Under the pieces are notes generated by a model. The model was not told the DNA's origin and searched no databases. It saw nothing but the letters and a program-made list of their open reading frames with translations. Below are positions 36,509 through 46,456 of a DNA stretch of 49,782 nt, piece after piece. A program made the position numbers and the translations under genes. Source of the DNA: Rhodothermales bacterium. Its GTDB lineage: Bacteria; Bacteroidota; Rhodothermia; Rhodothermales; JABDKH01. The stretch's first letter is position 1; each line of letters opens with the position of its first letter. The stretch lies in assembly GCA_013002345.1 (NCBI GenBank), contig JABDKH010000257.1, positions 1-49,782 of the forward strand, read 5' to 3'.

Positions 36509-38560
36509 TTACTTCAGCAGAACCATCGTCCGCGTCATCACCTTGTCCGCGGTTTCAAGTCTGTAGAAGTAGGTTCCGCTGGCCAGGTCCTTCGCGTCGA
36601 AGTTGACGCGGTAGGCATTGGCAGGCTGAACACCGTCTACCAGTGTCGCGACGCGGCGTCCGATCAGATCATATACGTGCAGCTGGACTCGCTGCGGCGC
36701 GTTGATCGCATACTCGAACGTCGTGGTCGGGTTGAACGGGTTCGGGTAGTTCTGGCTCAGCGAGATGGCCTGAGGCAGTTCCCCGTCAATAGGCTCAACC
36801 GCGACGAGAGTTGGATTCTCTTCGAACGGAAGCGCACCTTCGGGCTGATACGTTTCAGACGGGAAGGAGAAGTCCGCCGGCCAGCTACCGTCCCCGTTGG
36901 CCGGAACGAACCGCACGCGACGACGTCCCGTGCCCGAACCCAGACCCTGTCCCGCTTCATCCTGGAACGCATCCACTGCAGGCCGGCCGTACGTGTACTT
37001 GTACCCGATTCCGGCATACGTCGGACCCGTCACCGGGACCACGCCCGAGTACACATTAGCACCCTCAAGTGTCAAGGGATAGGCAAGAAGCCGCGCGAAG
37101 TTGCCCGCGTTCGCCTCGATGCCCTGCGTGAAGTTCCAGATCGGATCTTCGACGAGAACAAATACCGAGTCGGTCGACGGTACAAACGGCTCCGTTGTAA
37201 CCAGCAAGGCGGCCGACATATCAACCGTAAACGTGACGTTGGTTGTCACGCCATCCGGCATGATGTTCCCCGAGAGGATGTTGTTGAACTGGGTCCTTCC
37301 GATGTCCTGCAACGGCTCTCCGGCCCATTCGAATACGCGGTTGGCGCCGGTCGTGTTCAACGGCTCTTCCCATCCGGCCGGTGGATCTACCCCGAACTCC
37401 GCAATAAAGGCGTCATCCTTGAAGTTGATGAAGTACTTGTAATTGACCGTGCTACCGACGACCCTCGACAGCGCCACTTGCTGCGAGAAGACAGTCGGCT
37501 CGAACGGATCGGGAAGCAAGAGACAGTCATCCGGATTGTCACAATCCCAACCGTTGAAGTCGCCACGTACCTCAAGAGTATCTCCACGTGCGCGGTCGAA
37601 CACTCCGATAGCCTGCAAAGGCGCAAGGTCGACGGAATACAGGACCGTTCCGGCGACCGGCTCCGTTCCGATGGGAGCTCGCGGGTCGTTGTTGAAGTAC
37701 TTCCAACGCAGCGTCGAGTCCTGTGCCGGCACCGTGAAGGCGCGATCACTAATGCTCTCCCACCCGATGGTGAAGCCATCCTGAGCGTCGTCGTCGACCG
37801 TGAACTTGTACTTCTGCTCCATGCCGATAGCGCTGGCCGGATACGTGATCTGACCCGAATACAGGTCATAGCCTGTCTTTCCCATCTCGGCAACTTCGCG
37901 AGTTAGCGTAGCTATCGTGGAATCCTTTTCGCCCCAGTCGCTCGGCGCGCCGGGAGCCGGCGGGCCACCGCGGACACTGATCGTGATGTCCGGGTTCTCT
38001 GCATCATAGCCCGCGTTCGTCGCTGCGTCGCGGGTCTTCATGAATACGCGGAACCAGACGGCCACCGAGTCACCCTCAGCACCAAAGGGACGCCAGTCGT
38101 ATTCGCCACGATCGCCGGACACACCGCGCCACTCCGACTGCGACTCAAAGTAGTGCAGCGGCAACGTGGTATCGCCCGGCGCCGGACCGATCTTTGGATT
38201 CGGATCTGCCTCCCATCCGTTCAGCCCGGCATCTTCGGCCTGCTGCGAGAAGAACTTGAACTGCTGCAGAGAATCAGCGATCTCGAACTGAAGTCGCCAG
38301 TAATCTCCACCGATGTTCGTCGGCTCGAGCGTGCTGGCGGAACCCCAGTCGATAATGTTGCCGTCGGAGAGCGTGTCCGGCGGTGAATTATCGGCAGTAC
38401 CACGTACCTCAATCAGGCCGTTGGCGTTTGTGGTGTCAGGTATCGTCGCCGTGTTCAACGTCAGCGTGACCACCCGCTCCTGCGCACGCGCAGGGACAAC
38501 GGCGGTCATCAAGAGGAACACAGCGGTTAACCAGCACCACTTGATAGTAGTCGTCTGCAT
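36509..38560 (-). CDS. T9SS-exported multi-module starch-binding-like surface protein
   Basis: A 683-residue protein without a catalytic domain. The ATG at 38560 is used because it opens a signal peptide (KWCWLTAVFLLMTAVVPARAQ); the frame extends 33 codons upstream. About four similar beta-sandwich modules can be traced at 30-140, 165-290, 305-415 and 440-560, several ending in a Y-K-Y/F strand (YKFTVDD, NYKYFINF, GYKYTYG). The third carries EVRGDFNGWDCDNPDDC, like CBM20/CBM48 or SusE/SusF-type starch-binding folds. The last ~80 residues, from LSQNYPNPFNPTTTFEY, are a T9SS type A sorting domain. Position between PorV and the amylase suggests that it holds starch at the cell surface. Ligand binding is inferred. 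Confidence 0.85.
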   Translation of the reverse strand: MQTTTIKWCWLTAVFLLMTAVVPARAQERVVTLTLNTATIPDTTNANGLIEVRGTADNSPPDTLSDGNIIDWGSASTLEPTNIGGDYWRLQFEIADSLQQFKFFSQQAEDAGLNGWEADPNPKIGPAPGDTTLPLHYFESQSEWRGVSGDRGEYDWRPFGAEGDSVAVWFRVFMKTRDAATNAGYDAENPDITISVRGGPPAPGAPSDWGEKDSTIATLTREVAEMGKTGYDLYSGQITYPASAIGMEQKYKFTVDDDAQDGFTIGWESISDRAFTVPAQDSTLRWKYFNNDPRAPIGTEPVAGTVLYSVDLAPLQAIGVFDRARGDTLEVRGDFNGWDCDNPDDCLLLPDPFEPTVFSQQVALSRVVGSTVNYKYFINFKDDAFIAEFGVDPPAGWEEPLNTTGANRVFEWAGEPLQDIGRTQFNNILSGNIMPDGVTTNVTFTVDMSAALLVTTEPFVPSTDSVFVLVEDPIWNFTQGIEANAGNFARLLAYPLTLEGANVYSGVVPVTGPTYAGIGYKYTYGRPAVDAFQDEAGQGLGSGTGRRRVRFVPANGDGSWPADFSFPSETYQPEGALPFEENPTLVAVEPIDGELPQAISLSQNYPNPFNPTTTFEYAINAPQRVQLHVYDLIGRRVATLVDGVQPANAYRVNFDAKDLASGTYFYRLETADKVMTRTMVLLK

Positions 38561-38655
38561 TTCACTACTCCTGTGGTTTGTTTGAAAAAACACCCTATTG
38601 CATTTCATGCTGTTGGGATTTTGCGATGCCGGCAAGACTACCGGCAGATTCATGT

Positions 38656-39717
38656 TCAAAATTGAACGGTCAAAGTAAACCGGCTGATGTCGGAGAAAAA
38701 CTCCTGCAACTCATAAGCATAGTCAACAGCGAAGTCCAGCGGCGCGAACCGGTACCGCAAGCCAACTCCAGCCGACCACGATCGCACGTTGTCCGTTAGG
38801 AAGATCTCACCGTACCCTCCTCGCAACATGATCAGATCACCCAGGAGCCCCACTTCGGCTCCGACGTTCACGTACTGCTCACTGTTATTCGGATTCAGTG
38901 CATCGATGGCCAGTGTCACTCGATACTGTTCGTTATTGACGACCTCACCGGCTAACCCGATCCGCATCACCAGCGGAAGGTCGAACTCGTCCGTGCGCAG
39001 AAGAGCCCGGTTGCTCTCGTTGTTTCCGCGGTTATTCGGATCGATGTCGACCACGACGAGCAGGTCCTCCCCCCCGATCTGCATTTTCGACCCGAAATTA
39101 CTGATGGACGCTCCAAGTCGGATACCATGAAAAGGTGTCTCGAACATGGTGCCGATGTCGAACGCTACTCCGCTGGCTGTCGAATTCCAGATTCGCTCGT
39201 TGACAAGTTTGATGGAACCGCCAATACCAAAACGGTCGGTCAGAGATTTGGCGTACGCCAGTGACACGGAATACGACGAGGCATCGAACTGCTCACCCGT
39301 GCCATCCGGCTCGTTGACCGTTGTGACTTCCATATCGGGCACGCGCATCGAGGTCAACCCGAAGCCGATTGTTCCAAAGCTGCCGTTGACAGCCAAAGCG
39401 ACATATGAAAAGTCAATTCCTGCCAGCCACTGTGCGTATTCGGCCGTAAAGGCGCCGCCGGTCATTGACGCGAGGCCGGCCGGGTTCCAATAGATCGAGG
39501 TCGGCCCTTCAGTCGACGCGCTGATTGCATTGCTCATGGCCGTCGCACGTGCTCCGACCGGAATGCTGAGGAACTCCGCCGCCGTTGTCCCGCGCTTCGT
39601 GACGTCTCGTGTGGTACTGTCAAACTGCGCAGAAACCGGCAGGGCAGCTACGCCGCAGAGGAGGAGCAGTGCCAGCGCGATCGGGGTGCTTCTTCTGATG
39701 ATCATGTGTTTGTCCAT
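38656..39717 (-). CDS. PorV-like outer-membrane beta-barrel protein
   Basis: A 353-residue outer-membrane protein of the PorV/PorQ (UPF0164-like) group. The signal peptide is STPIALALLLLCGVAALPVSAQ. The mature start GTTAAEFLSIPVGARATAMS and SIYWNPAGLASMTGG are the family signature. Alternating beta-strands follow, and the protein ends in a hydrophobic strand with terminal Phe (RFTLTVQF), as usual for barrel proteins. PorV is the shuttle that moves T9SS cargo from the SprA translocon to the attachment complex. A copy among cargo genes may be a dedicated shuttle for them. A second ATG four codons in is a possible start. Distance to the upstream gene is 20 bases. Confidence 0.88.
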   Translation of the reverse strand: MDKHMIIRRSTPIALALLLLCGVAALPVSAQFDSTTRDVTKRGTTAAEFLSIPVGARATAMSNAISASTEGPTSIYWNPAGLASMTGGAFTAEYAQWLAGIDFSYVALAVNGSFGTIGFGLTSMRVPDMEVTTVNEPDGTGEQFDASSYSVSLAYAKSLTDRFGIGGSIKLVNERIWNSTASGVAFDIGTMFETPFHGIRLGASISNFGSKMQIGGEDLLVVVDIDPNNRGNNESNRALLRTDEFDLPLVMRIGLAGEVVNNEQYRVTLAIDALNPNNSEQYVNVGAEVGLLGDLIMLRGGYGEIFLTDNVRSWSAGVGLRYRFAPLDFAVDYAYELQEFFSDISRFTLTVQF

Positions 39718-39737
39718 GGCTCTTACGGCGCGTACCG

Positions 39738-42700
39738 CTACTTGATAATCGCGAAGGTGCCTGTCTTCTCTCCGATACCAGGCGCTTCGACGTGATAGAG
39801 GTAAACTCCGTACGAGACGGTCAGATTATCACTGCTCTCTAGATCCCAGTCCAGCGTTCCATCCAGCAGGTCGGCTGCAGTGAGTCCGTCGTTCCCGCCC
39901 TCGTCTCGGCGAAGTACACGAACCAGCTTGCCGCCAACAGTAAAGATACGAACCGTCGCTCGCGGTGGCAGGTGCGTGAACTTGATAAGCCGGGGGCCAC
40001 GGCCCGTACTGAACGGGTTGAGCGGCTCGAACCGGTTTGTGACAACGTACGGATTCGGCACGACGCGAATCATCTCCAGCAGTGAGTCCGGATTCGACGC
40101 ATCAACCGACGGCGGAGCCGTAGTGAACTCAAACTCATCCGTCGAGAGGAACGGCTTCTTTGTGATGATGTCGATCACATCTCCTTCCTGCGGGTTGCGA
40201 GCACTCTGCACGGTGAAGTTGAGACCGATTTGCCACGTGTATCTCGGGCCGGCCTCTTCCGCGCCGATTAGCGGCTCGTACAGTATGATGAGATCGGTGC
40301 CGAAGGAACTGGCCGGATCGGCTGTGAACTCCGCAGGCTCGGTCGACGTCACGTTGATCAACGGATCGCCGGTTCGATCGATGAAGACATAGTCTACGGG
40401 CGTCTCGGTACCATCAGGCGCCAACCGATAAACAGCCACATTGGTTGCAATCGACGGTACGGTCAGGCCCGGCCTGAGCGTTCGTTCGATCGACCGGCCC
40501 TGCTCCGGCGCCAGAACTCGGATGCGGTAGTCAGAGGGATTCCGGATACCCTTGATGAAGGGCGGAAACAGGAACGGGTCGAGCGAGATCGGATATGCTC
40601 CGGCCGGCTCCCAAACCGTGCGCACGCGGTCGACAACGATGAACGGCTCAGGAACAAAAACCAGATCGAACCCGATGGGACGCCCGACGTCATCGAGAAC
40701 CGGAAACTCGATTCCGGACTTGAATGCTATAGAGCGCTGGAGAAGTGTATCGCCTGCAGTCACGTCAATCAGCGAGAAGTCCTTCGTCGCCAGCGTATCG
40801 GGCGCAGTCGCCGAGCCCTTGCGAAGCGTGTCGCGAAAAACCACACGATACTGATGGTTGTCGGCAATGACGGTCGGGTCGACAATGTTGTAGAAGATCC
40901 GACTGGTCGTCGAACCCTTCGTACGTCTTAGATCTTTCAACTGTGCTGAGACGAAACCTGCCACGGGAGCAGCAGGGGTCACTTCGACGACGTTGGGCCC
41001 CGTCTCGATGGTACCGTCCGCCAGGCGCCGGATCCGAATCGGCGTCTCGGTGGGCGGAATATTGTCGATGGCCGACCCATAGTCGTAGGCCGTAACGGCG
41101 TAGAAATACCGGATGCCATTCGTCACGGTCGAGTCGACGAACGTATGCGCCAGGCCGTTTGAGGCTTCGCCCGGATCCCGACGATTGTTGCCGAGATAGA
41201 ACTTGACCCCGTTGATGTCGACGGGATGAAATCCCTCGAATCCGTCTATGCGATCGAACTGTGCAATCGGCTTTCGGAAAAGCAGGTTGCCGAACCCGTC
41301 CGTGATGATACGAGGATCAAGAAACGCGGGGTCCGTCGATCGATACACGCGATACCCTTCAAAGTCGAAGGGATCGCGGCCGAGTCCTGCGAGGAACTGG
41401 TCGAACGACTGCTCCGCCTCGGAATCCCAGTACAACGTCACGCGCTGGTCACCTTCGACAGCTCTCACGGTGGGCGTGACAGGGGCCTGAGCAAACTGGT
41501 AGTCCTCGAGGTAGGCCTGCAGCGCATTGTCGCGCGTATCAAGAACCTCCTCCCGCGTCACTCCGATCTGAATGGACAGGGAAATCCGCTCGGTCTGCCC
41601 GGCAGCCAGAGGGAAAAGCCCGCTGGAAATGACAAGGTCGCTCTCGCCCGGTGGCGGCGGCTCGACGTCGAAGTCGCCGGGAATCATGAACGAGTTGTAC
41701 AGAAAGCGGTCAGACTGCGACTGGAAGTTGAGGGAGAAGGCCGGAATAATTTGAACATTCGTGATTCCGATCTGATCGGACTCCGAAACATCGGTCTTGT
41801 CAATATTTCGCTCACCGGGAAAGTCCGTGCCGGCCCCGGTCGTAGGCACACCGTCGGAATCACCGGGGTCGCCGTTGAACGGCACGCCATCGAGTCCGGC
41901 ATCGTGCTGGAGAGCGTTCCAGTCGCGGTCGTTGTCGATGCCATCGGACCGACTCTCATCGATCATCTCGTCGAAGCCCTCATCGATCCCTTCGTCGATC
42001 GCTCCGTCGCCGTCGTTATCAATGCCGTCGGCGTAAGCCTTGCCCAGATCCTCCGGACCGACGGCGTAGAGCACAATGTTCGTGTTCGGCACCCGATAGC
42101 GTCCGTACGGATCTCCCGAAGCTTGATCGACAATCGCCTGGTCTATCAACGGCGATCCGGGTTCGGAGAGCGACGGGTAGTCGGCGGTTGCGCTTACGTG
42201 CGAATCGTCGTTGTCAATATTATCGCGAAAGGGCAGACCAATATCCTGTTCGTCGAGATCCACCACGTGCACGATGGGCCGTCCATTCAGGTCAATACTT
42301 GTCGCATCATTGCCGGGGTTCGGCGGCCAACGCCTCCATCTATCCCCGGCTGACGCCGCAATCATTTCAGCCGTGATCGTCGGACCACCCGTCTCGCCAT
42401 CCTGATCATTGTCAATGCGATCGGCAAAACCGACGCCGACGCTCGAGCCCTGCTCACCTGAGAACGGAACGTGCGTCGTGTTCTCGTCGATCAGCCCGTT
42501 TGCGTTGTCGTCAACACCGTTGGTGCGATTCTCGCCCACCAGAAACTCCTCTGATACGACAGGGCTGTTGCACTCACCGATGAAGGGAAGACAACCGATG
42601 GTTGAACCGTCGCCGTCGTTATCGATTCGATCAGCCGCATTGCCCGGCGTCTCCAGAAAGGCAAAAACGGCTTCGCCGACAGGATCCGATCCGAACGGCT

Positions 42701-43595
42701 CGGTGCCGATACCGTCGGCGTCGGTCATGAATGCAACGTCTTCCTCGATATCGAAGAACGGTATGTCGTCGGAGGCGTCACCACCGACGAGGTCGGCGAG
42801 CCACATGGTGAACGCAACACGATCGAGATCTTCCGTTCCGTCGTTGGTAACACCGTGAATAACAAAGACGGCATCATCAATCAGAATCTGACTCCAGGCG
42901 AGCATGCGCACGTCGGCGATCATTCCCATTCCTTTTCGCGACAGGTCGGTCGAGTCGGGGAAATAGGTCGGATAGCGATCGTACTGGTCGTCGCCAACTT
43001 TGAAGAAGAACTCCTGATCGGCGTTGAAGATGTCCTTACCGAAGAAGCCGTTCCACGAACCGGCCCAGCCGGGATCGTCCGTATCGTCAAGCTTGTCCGG
43101 CCAGAACGGTGGCCACGAATCCTGTTCGTCGGACTGTGCCATCCCGGCCGCCTCGGTACTCGCCTCTCTATTCGGGTTGACATAGCCCTTGATCGGTTCG
43201 AGCGTCCACGAGACATTCTCTTCGCCGGGCTTGCTTCTGAAGTCAGCCACGTCAACGACCCAGAGTGAGTCGCCGTTGTTATCTCGGACGCGGGCTCCGA
43301 TCCAGAGCTGCGTCAGTGAGATGTAGATGCGGTTTGTGTTTTTGGGCCACTCGTAGAAGAAGTCCTGCTGTGAACTCCCCGACTGGGCCGTCTGCGCCCA
43401 GTTCGTGATCGTCGCCCGGATGTTATTCGCGTCGATGTTGTCACGCCTGCGCTCGAATGCATCCACGCGTTCGCTGCTCGGCACGTGATCCCGGTCAATG
43501 ACTCCCTGCGCGGCCACCGGTCCGACGATCAGAAGCCCTGCACCAACCAAAATCAGCGAGAGCAACCACCGCCTGCGGTTTGATCTTATTCTCAT
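39738..43595 (-). CDS. Giant exported protein with Asp-rich calcium-type repeats and T9SS-like tail
   Basis: A 1285-residue protein, start set at the ATG at 43595 that opens a signal peptide (RRRWLLSLILVGAGLLIVGPVAAQ). I recognise no enzyme. Residues ~320-560 hold about six D-x-I-D-N-D-x-D-G repeats (for example at 322-330, 392-400, 458-463 and 524-532), like thrombospondin type 3 or dockerin calcium loops; the stretch around 535-548 adds IDEG-type repeats. A fibronectin-III-like region follows near 730-870 (VTLYWDSEAEQSFDQ, FEGYRVYRSTDP). The C-terminus from VVPNPYVV through a final YGVYLYHVEAP is a sorting-tail-like domain. It lies between the TonB receptor and PorV genes, 20 to 44 bases from each, so one transcript is expected. 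A surface scaffold is my guess. Confidence 0.8.
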   Translation of the reverse strand: MRIRSNRRRWLLSLILVGAGLLIVGPVAAQGVIDRDHVPSSERVDAFERRRDNIDANNIRATITNWAQTAQSGSSQQDFFYEWPKNTNRIYISLTQLWIGARVRDNNGDSLWVVDVADFRSKPGEENVSWTLEPIKGYVNPNREASTEAAGMAQSDEQDSWPPFWPDKLDDTDDPGWAGSWNGFFGKDIFNADQEFFFKVGDDQYDRYPTYFPDSTDLSRKGMGMIADVRMLAWSQILIDDAVFVIHGVTNDGTEDLDRVAFTMWLADLVGGDASDDIPFFDIEEDVAFMTDADGIGTEPFGSDPVGEAVFAFLETPGNAADRIDNDGDGSTIGCLPFIGECNSPVVSEEFLVGENRTNGVDDNANGLIDENTTHVPFSGEQGSSVGVGFADRIDNDQDGETGGPTITAEMIAASAGDRWRRWPPNPGNDATSIDLNGRPIVHVVDLDEQDIGLPFRDNIDNDDSHVSATADYPSLSEPGSPLIDQAIVDQASGDPYGRYRVPNTNIVLYAVGPEDLGKAYADGIDNDGDGAIDEGIDEGFDEMIDESRSDGIDNDRDWNALQHDAGLDGVPFNGDPGDSDGVPTTGAGTDFPGERNIDKTDVSESDQIGITNVQIIPAFSLNFQSQSDRFLYNSFMIPGDFDVEPPPPGESDLVISSGLFPLAAGQTERISLSIQIGVTREEVLDTRDNALQAYLEDYQFAQAPVTPTVRAVEGDQRVTLYWDSEAEQSFDQFLAGLGRDPFDFEGYRVYRSTDPAFLDPRIITDGFGNLLFRKPIAQFDRIDGFEGFHPVDINGVKFYLGNNRRDPGEASNGLAHTFVDSTVTNGIRYFYAVTAYDYGSAIDNIPPTETPIRIRRLADGTIETGPNVVEVTPAAPVAGFVSAQLKDLRRTKGSTTSRIFYNIVDPTVIADNHQYRVVFRDTLRKGSATAPDTLATKDFSLIDVTAGDTLLQRSIAFKSGIEFPVLDDVGRPIGFDLVFVPEPFIVVDRVRTVWEPAGAYPISLDPFLFPPFIKGIRNPSDYRIRVLAPEQGRSIERTLRPGLTVPSIATNVAVYRLAPDGTETPVDYVFIDRTGDPLINVTSTEPAEFTADPASSFGTDLIILYEPLIGAEEAGPRYTWQIGLNFTVQSARNPQEGDVIDIITKKPFLSTDEFEFTTAPPSVDASNPDSLLEMIRVVPNPYVVTNRFEPLNPFSTGRGPRLIKFTHLPPRATVRIFTVGGKLVRVLRRDEGGNDGLTAADLLDGTLDWDLESSDNLTVSYGVYLYHVEAPGIGEKTGTFAIIK

Positions 43596-43639
43596 TATTC
43601 CAGATTTCAACGGCATTGAATACACCTGCACCACGCTCG

Positions 43640-46450
43640 CTAGTACCTGATTTCGACGCCAATCTGAATCCGTCGGGGTTCACTGTAGAACCCTGGACGC
43701 ACCCAGAATCCCGGATCATACGAATCGGGGTTAAACGCCTGCAGCGTAACGTCCGGCTCGCCCGTATCACCGAACACGCCCTGCACGTTTCGACGATCGA
43801 ACAGGTTGAACACCTCGATGAACAGGCGTGGTCTTACCGAGCCAAGACTGAATTCTTTGTAGGCACTCAGGTCGATCTCCCAGGCAGAGGGCATACGCCT
43901 CGAGTTCTCGGCGAACTCCGGCTGAACGTCGTTACCGACGATGGCCGCTTCGGGGAAACTGGGGTCGTACGGAAACCCTGACTGAAGCCGTGCGCGGAGA
44001 GACGCGCCCCACTCGTTTCCACCAAGGTAGAAACCGCCCGCGATCTTGTGCCGCTGATCCCAGTCGAGCGGCAGGAGGGCCAGCTTCCGTTGTGCGTTCC
44101 CCAGTGAAGCGAAAAACTCGTCGGCCGGGTTGGAGTTCGACCCTTCGACGACCTGAAACGTGTAGCTCGCGTCAAATCCCCAGTGATCCGTGAATCGCCG
44201 GCTCAGGCTCAGCGTGACGCCTCGCGTGTTCGCGTAATCCCGGTTCGAGTAGACGACGTACGAGATGCCCGGCTGGACCGTCAGAATGACCGGCGACGTG
44301 GAAACCCAGTTTCGAACGTCCCGATAGTAGCCGGTAACATCCAGCACGTACTCGCCGAATCCCTGCTTGAAACCGATCTCGTACATCGTAGTGCTCTGCG
44401 GCTCGAGATCGGGATTGCCGAACGGACCGTATTGTCCGGATGAATTCGGAATCTTATAGCCGAAATTGTCAAACAGATTGTTCAAGGTCGGTATCTGGTA
44501 GAAGAGCCCGAACGAGAAGTGGATGACTCCCTGTGCAGATATGGGGTAGGCCACACCGAGTCTTGGAGAAATCGTGGTCTTCGATCCGGGCTCAGCCCAC
44601 CAGTACTGCTCGCGATCTTCAATCGTGAGCTGGTTATCCGCCCGCTCCTCCGCGGTGTCGATAAAGCCGTTGCCATTCTCGTCGCGGAAGCGATTCTCCT
44701 TCTTCAGAGGATTGAAGATGTTGGGATCCGACGGATCGGCAGGAATGACTGAACGCGAGTCGAAGTAATCCATACGGATTCCCGCATTCACGATGAAATT
44801 CTCGTACTCGATTTTGTCCTGCACGTAGGCGCTGATGTTGATGGGCTCGACGCCATCAAAACTGCTGAATGAGGAGGAAGACTCTTCTGGAATGGCCGGC
44901 CTGAAATCAGCTCCGGACGTCGGGGCGCCCTGAGCGTCGGTCGCCGGGATAAGCCCGTATCCCGTCAACTCAAGATTATCCAGCTGCGCCTGAACCCCAA
45001 TCTTCACGAGGTGATGCTCGCCGAGCTGGCTGGAAAGATCCGCCTTGGCCAGATACGATCGTGTTGTCCTGTTGAAACGACCCAGGTCGGTGCCGCCCCG
45101 AAGAAGCCGCAAGCCGCCGGTGGGTACGGAATCGGGGGGACTGATGTTGAAGTCGTTGTAGCGCGTGTCGAACGGATCGTCATACAGTGCAGCCTCGGCA
45201 CGCTTGTAAAATGTGGCGACGTTGAACGTGTAGAAGGTCGTGTTGCTCAGGAGATGCGTGACCTTGATTTTGAAGTCGTACCCGTTGTTGTCAAACGCCT
45301 GTCGGCCATCCGGCACCCATCGGCGGCCCTGGTCTGCACTGCGGCCCGTATCGATCGATCCCAGCCCAATCAGGTTGACGATGATGCGGTTGGTTAGCCG
45401 GATCCGAACGTTTCCCTGGAGGCTCAATTTCTCGAATGTGTTCATCGGAACGAGTGAACTGTCGCCCGGTGTACCATCGATATTGAACAACCGTGCGCCA
45501 TAGAACCAGCCGTCGTTCTGGAAATAGCGAGCCAGACCGTAGAAGGTGACGCGGTCCGAGAGAATGGGTCCCTCAAGCGAGACGTTCGCGTTGTAGTAAT
45601 GACCCGGTTTGAAGGGCAGGTACGAATAGACATTGACGTCCCGGTACTGAACCCCGGCACTGGTGAACTCGTCAACGGCTGTGCCACGCAGGAAATCTTC
45701 CCCGCCGTCGCCCCCTACTGCATAGGTCCCCGCATACACTTTAGCCGAGCCACCGAATCGGTCGCTACGCCCCTCTTTCGTCACGATGTTGATGACACCG
45801 GACATGGCGTTGCCGTACTCGGCATTGAATGTGCCGGACACCACCTGGAGCTCCTGGATGCCTTCATTCTCAAGCTGAATCGCCGCTGATCCATCGTAAC
45901 GATCAGTGACTGGCACACCATCGACCATATATGTGATCTCGCTGCTTCGGCCACCACGAATGTGGATGCCATCCCGGTTTGTAATTCCGGCCTGGACCTC
46001 CAGTATCTGGCCGAGTTCGGTAACGGGTAGCTTATCGATCGTCTCGGCGGTCACGCGTGCTTCCGAGCTCGTCAGATCCTTCTTGACCGTGATGGCCTCG
46101 GCAGTCACGACAATCTCGTCGCCCTCGATGACCTGCTCACCGAGCTCAAAGTCGACGGTCGTCGTAAGGTCGACGTTAACCTGCACGCCCTCCTTTCGCT
46201 GCGTCGTGAAACCGATGAAGGACGAAGAGATCGTGTACACGCCAGGGCGAACGCCGATAATGACGAACCGGCCGTTCAGGTCGCTTGCCGTACCCTGGGT
46301 CGTCCCTTCTATGAAGACGTTGACGCCCGGTAGCGGATCACCTGTCGCCATGTCGGTGACCGTACCGACGATCTTGCCAGTCTGGGCGCCTGCCGATACA
46401 GAAATCAGCAGCAGCGCCGCACTCAATACGAGTTTCTTGAATCGTAGCAT
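43640..46450 (-). CDS. TonB-dependent outer-membrane receptor with carboxypeptidase-regulatory-like N-domain
   Basis: Outer-membrane active transporter of 936 residues. Signal peptide LRFKKLVLSAALLLISVSAGAQ, then a CarboxypepD_reg-like domain (about 24-105: GTVTDMATGDPLPGVNVFIEG), a TonB-box-like DEIVVTA, a plug domain (about 125-235: IHIRGGRSSEITYMVDGVPV and NAEYGNAMSGVINIVTKEG) and a 22-strand-type barrel ending in an aromatic Tyr (RIQIGVEIRY). It lacks the SusC-specific features I would expect (about 1000-1100 residues and a neighbouring SusD). Gene position among amylases makes a maltodextrin or starch fragment the likely cargo, but iron or other substrates cannot be excluded from sequence. 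The start lies six bases after the isomerase stop. Confidence 0.93.
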   Translation of the reverse strand: MLRFKKLVLSAALLLISVSAGAQTGKIVGTVTDMATGDPLPGVNVFIEGTTQGTASDLNGRFVIIGVRPGVYTISSSFIGFTTQRKEGVQVNVDLTTTVDFELGEQVIEGDEIVVTAEAITVKKDLTSSEARVTAETIDKLPVTELGQILEVQAGITNRDGIHIRGGRSSEITYMVDGVPVTDRYDGSAAIQLENEGIQELQVVSGTFNAEYGNAMSGVINIVTKEGRSDRFGGSAKVYAGTYAVGGDGGEDFLRGTAVDEFTSAGVQYRDVNVYSYLPFKPGHYYNANVSLEGPILSDRVTFYGLARYFQNDGWFYGARLFNIDGTPGDSSLVPMNTFEKLSLQGNVRIRLTNRIIVNLIGLGSIDTGRSADQGRRWVPDGRQAFDNNGYDFKIKVTHLLSNTTFYTFNVATFYKRAEAALYDDPFDTRYNDFNISPPDSVPTGGLRLLRGGTDLGRFNRTTRSYLAKADLSSQLGEHHLVKIGVQAQLDNLELTGYGLIPATDAQGAPTSGADFRPAIPEESSSSFSSFDGVEPINISAYVQDKIEYENFIVNAGIRMDYFDSRSVIPADPSDPNIFNPLKKENRFRDENGNGFIDTAEERADNQLTIEDREQYWWAEPGSKTTISPRLGVAYPISAQGVIHFSFGLFYQIPTLNNLFDNFGYKIPNSSGQYGPFGNPDLEPQSTTMYEIGFKQGFGEYVLDVTGYYRDVRNWVSTSPVILTVQPGISYVVYSNRDYANTRGVTLSLSRRFTDHWGFDASYTFQVVEGSNSNPADEFFASLGNAQRKLALLPLDWDQRHKIAGGFYLGGNEWGASLRARLQSGFPYDPSFPEAAIVGNDVQPEFAENSRRMPSAWEIDLSAYKEFSLGSVRPRLFIEVFNLFDRRNVQGVFGDTGEPDVTLQAFNPDSYDPGFWVRPGFYSEPRRIQIGVEIRY

Positions 46451-46456
46451 CGCAAC

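Noticed and set aside
36302-37906. 534-residue open frame on the plus strand
   Set aside because: Antisense to the T9SS binding protein and the amylase start; Arg/Val-rich shadow, no signal or domain.
41226-42353. 375-residue open frame on the plus strand
   Set aside because: Antisense to the Asp-rich repeat region, whose GATCGATAACGAC-like repeats keep the reverse frame open.
43640-46450. SusC-type transporter call for the TonB receptor
   Set aside because: The length is short for SusC and there is no SusD beside it; kept as a general TonB-dependent receptor.
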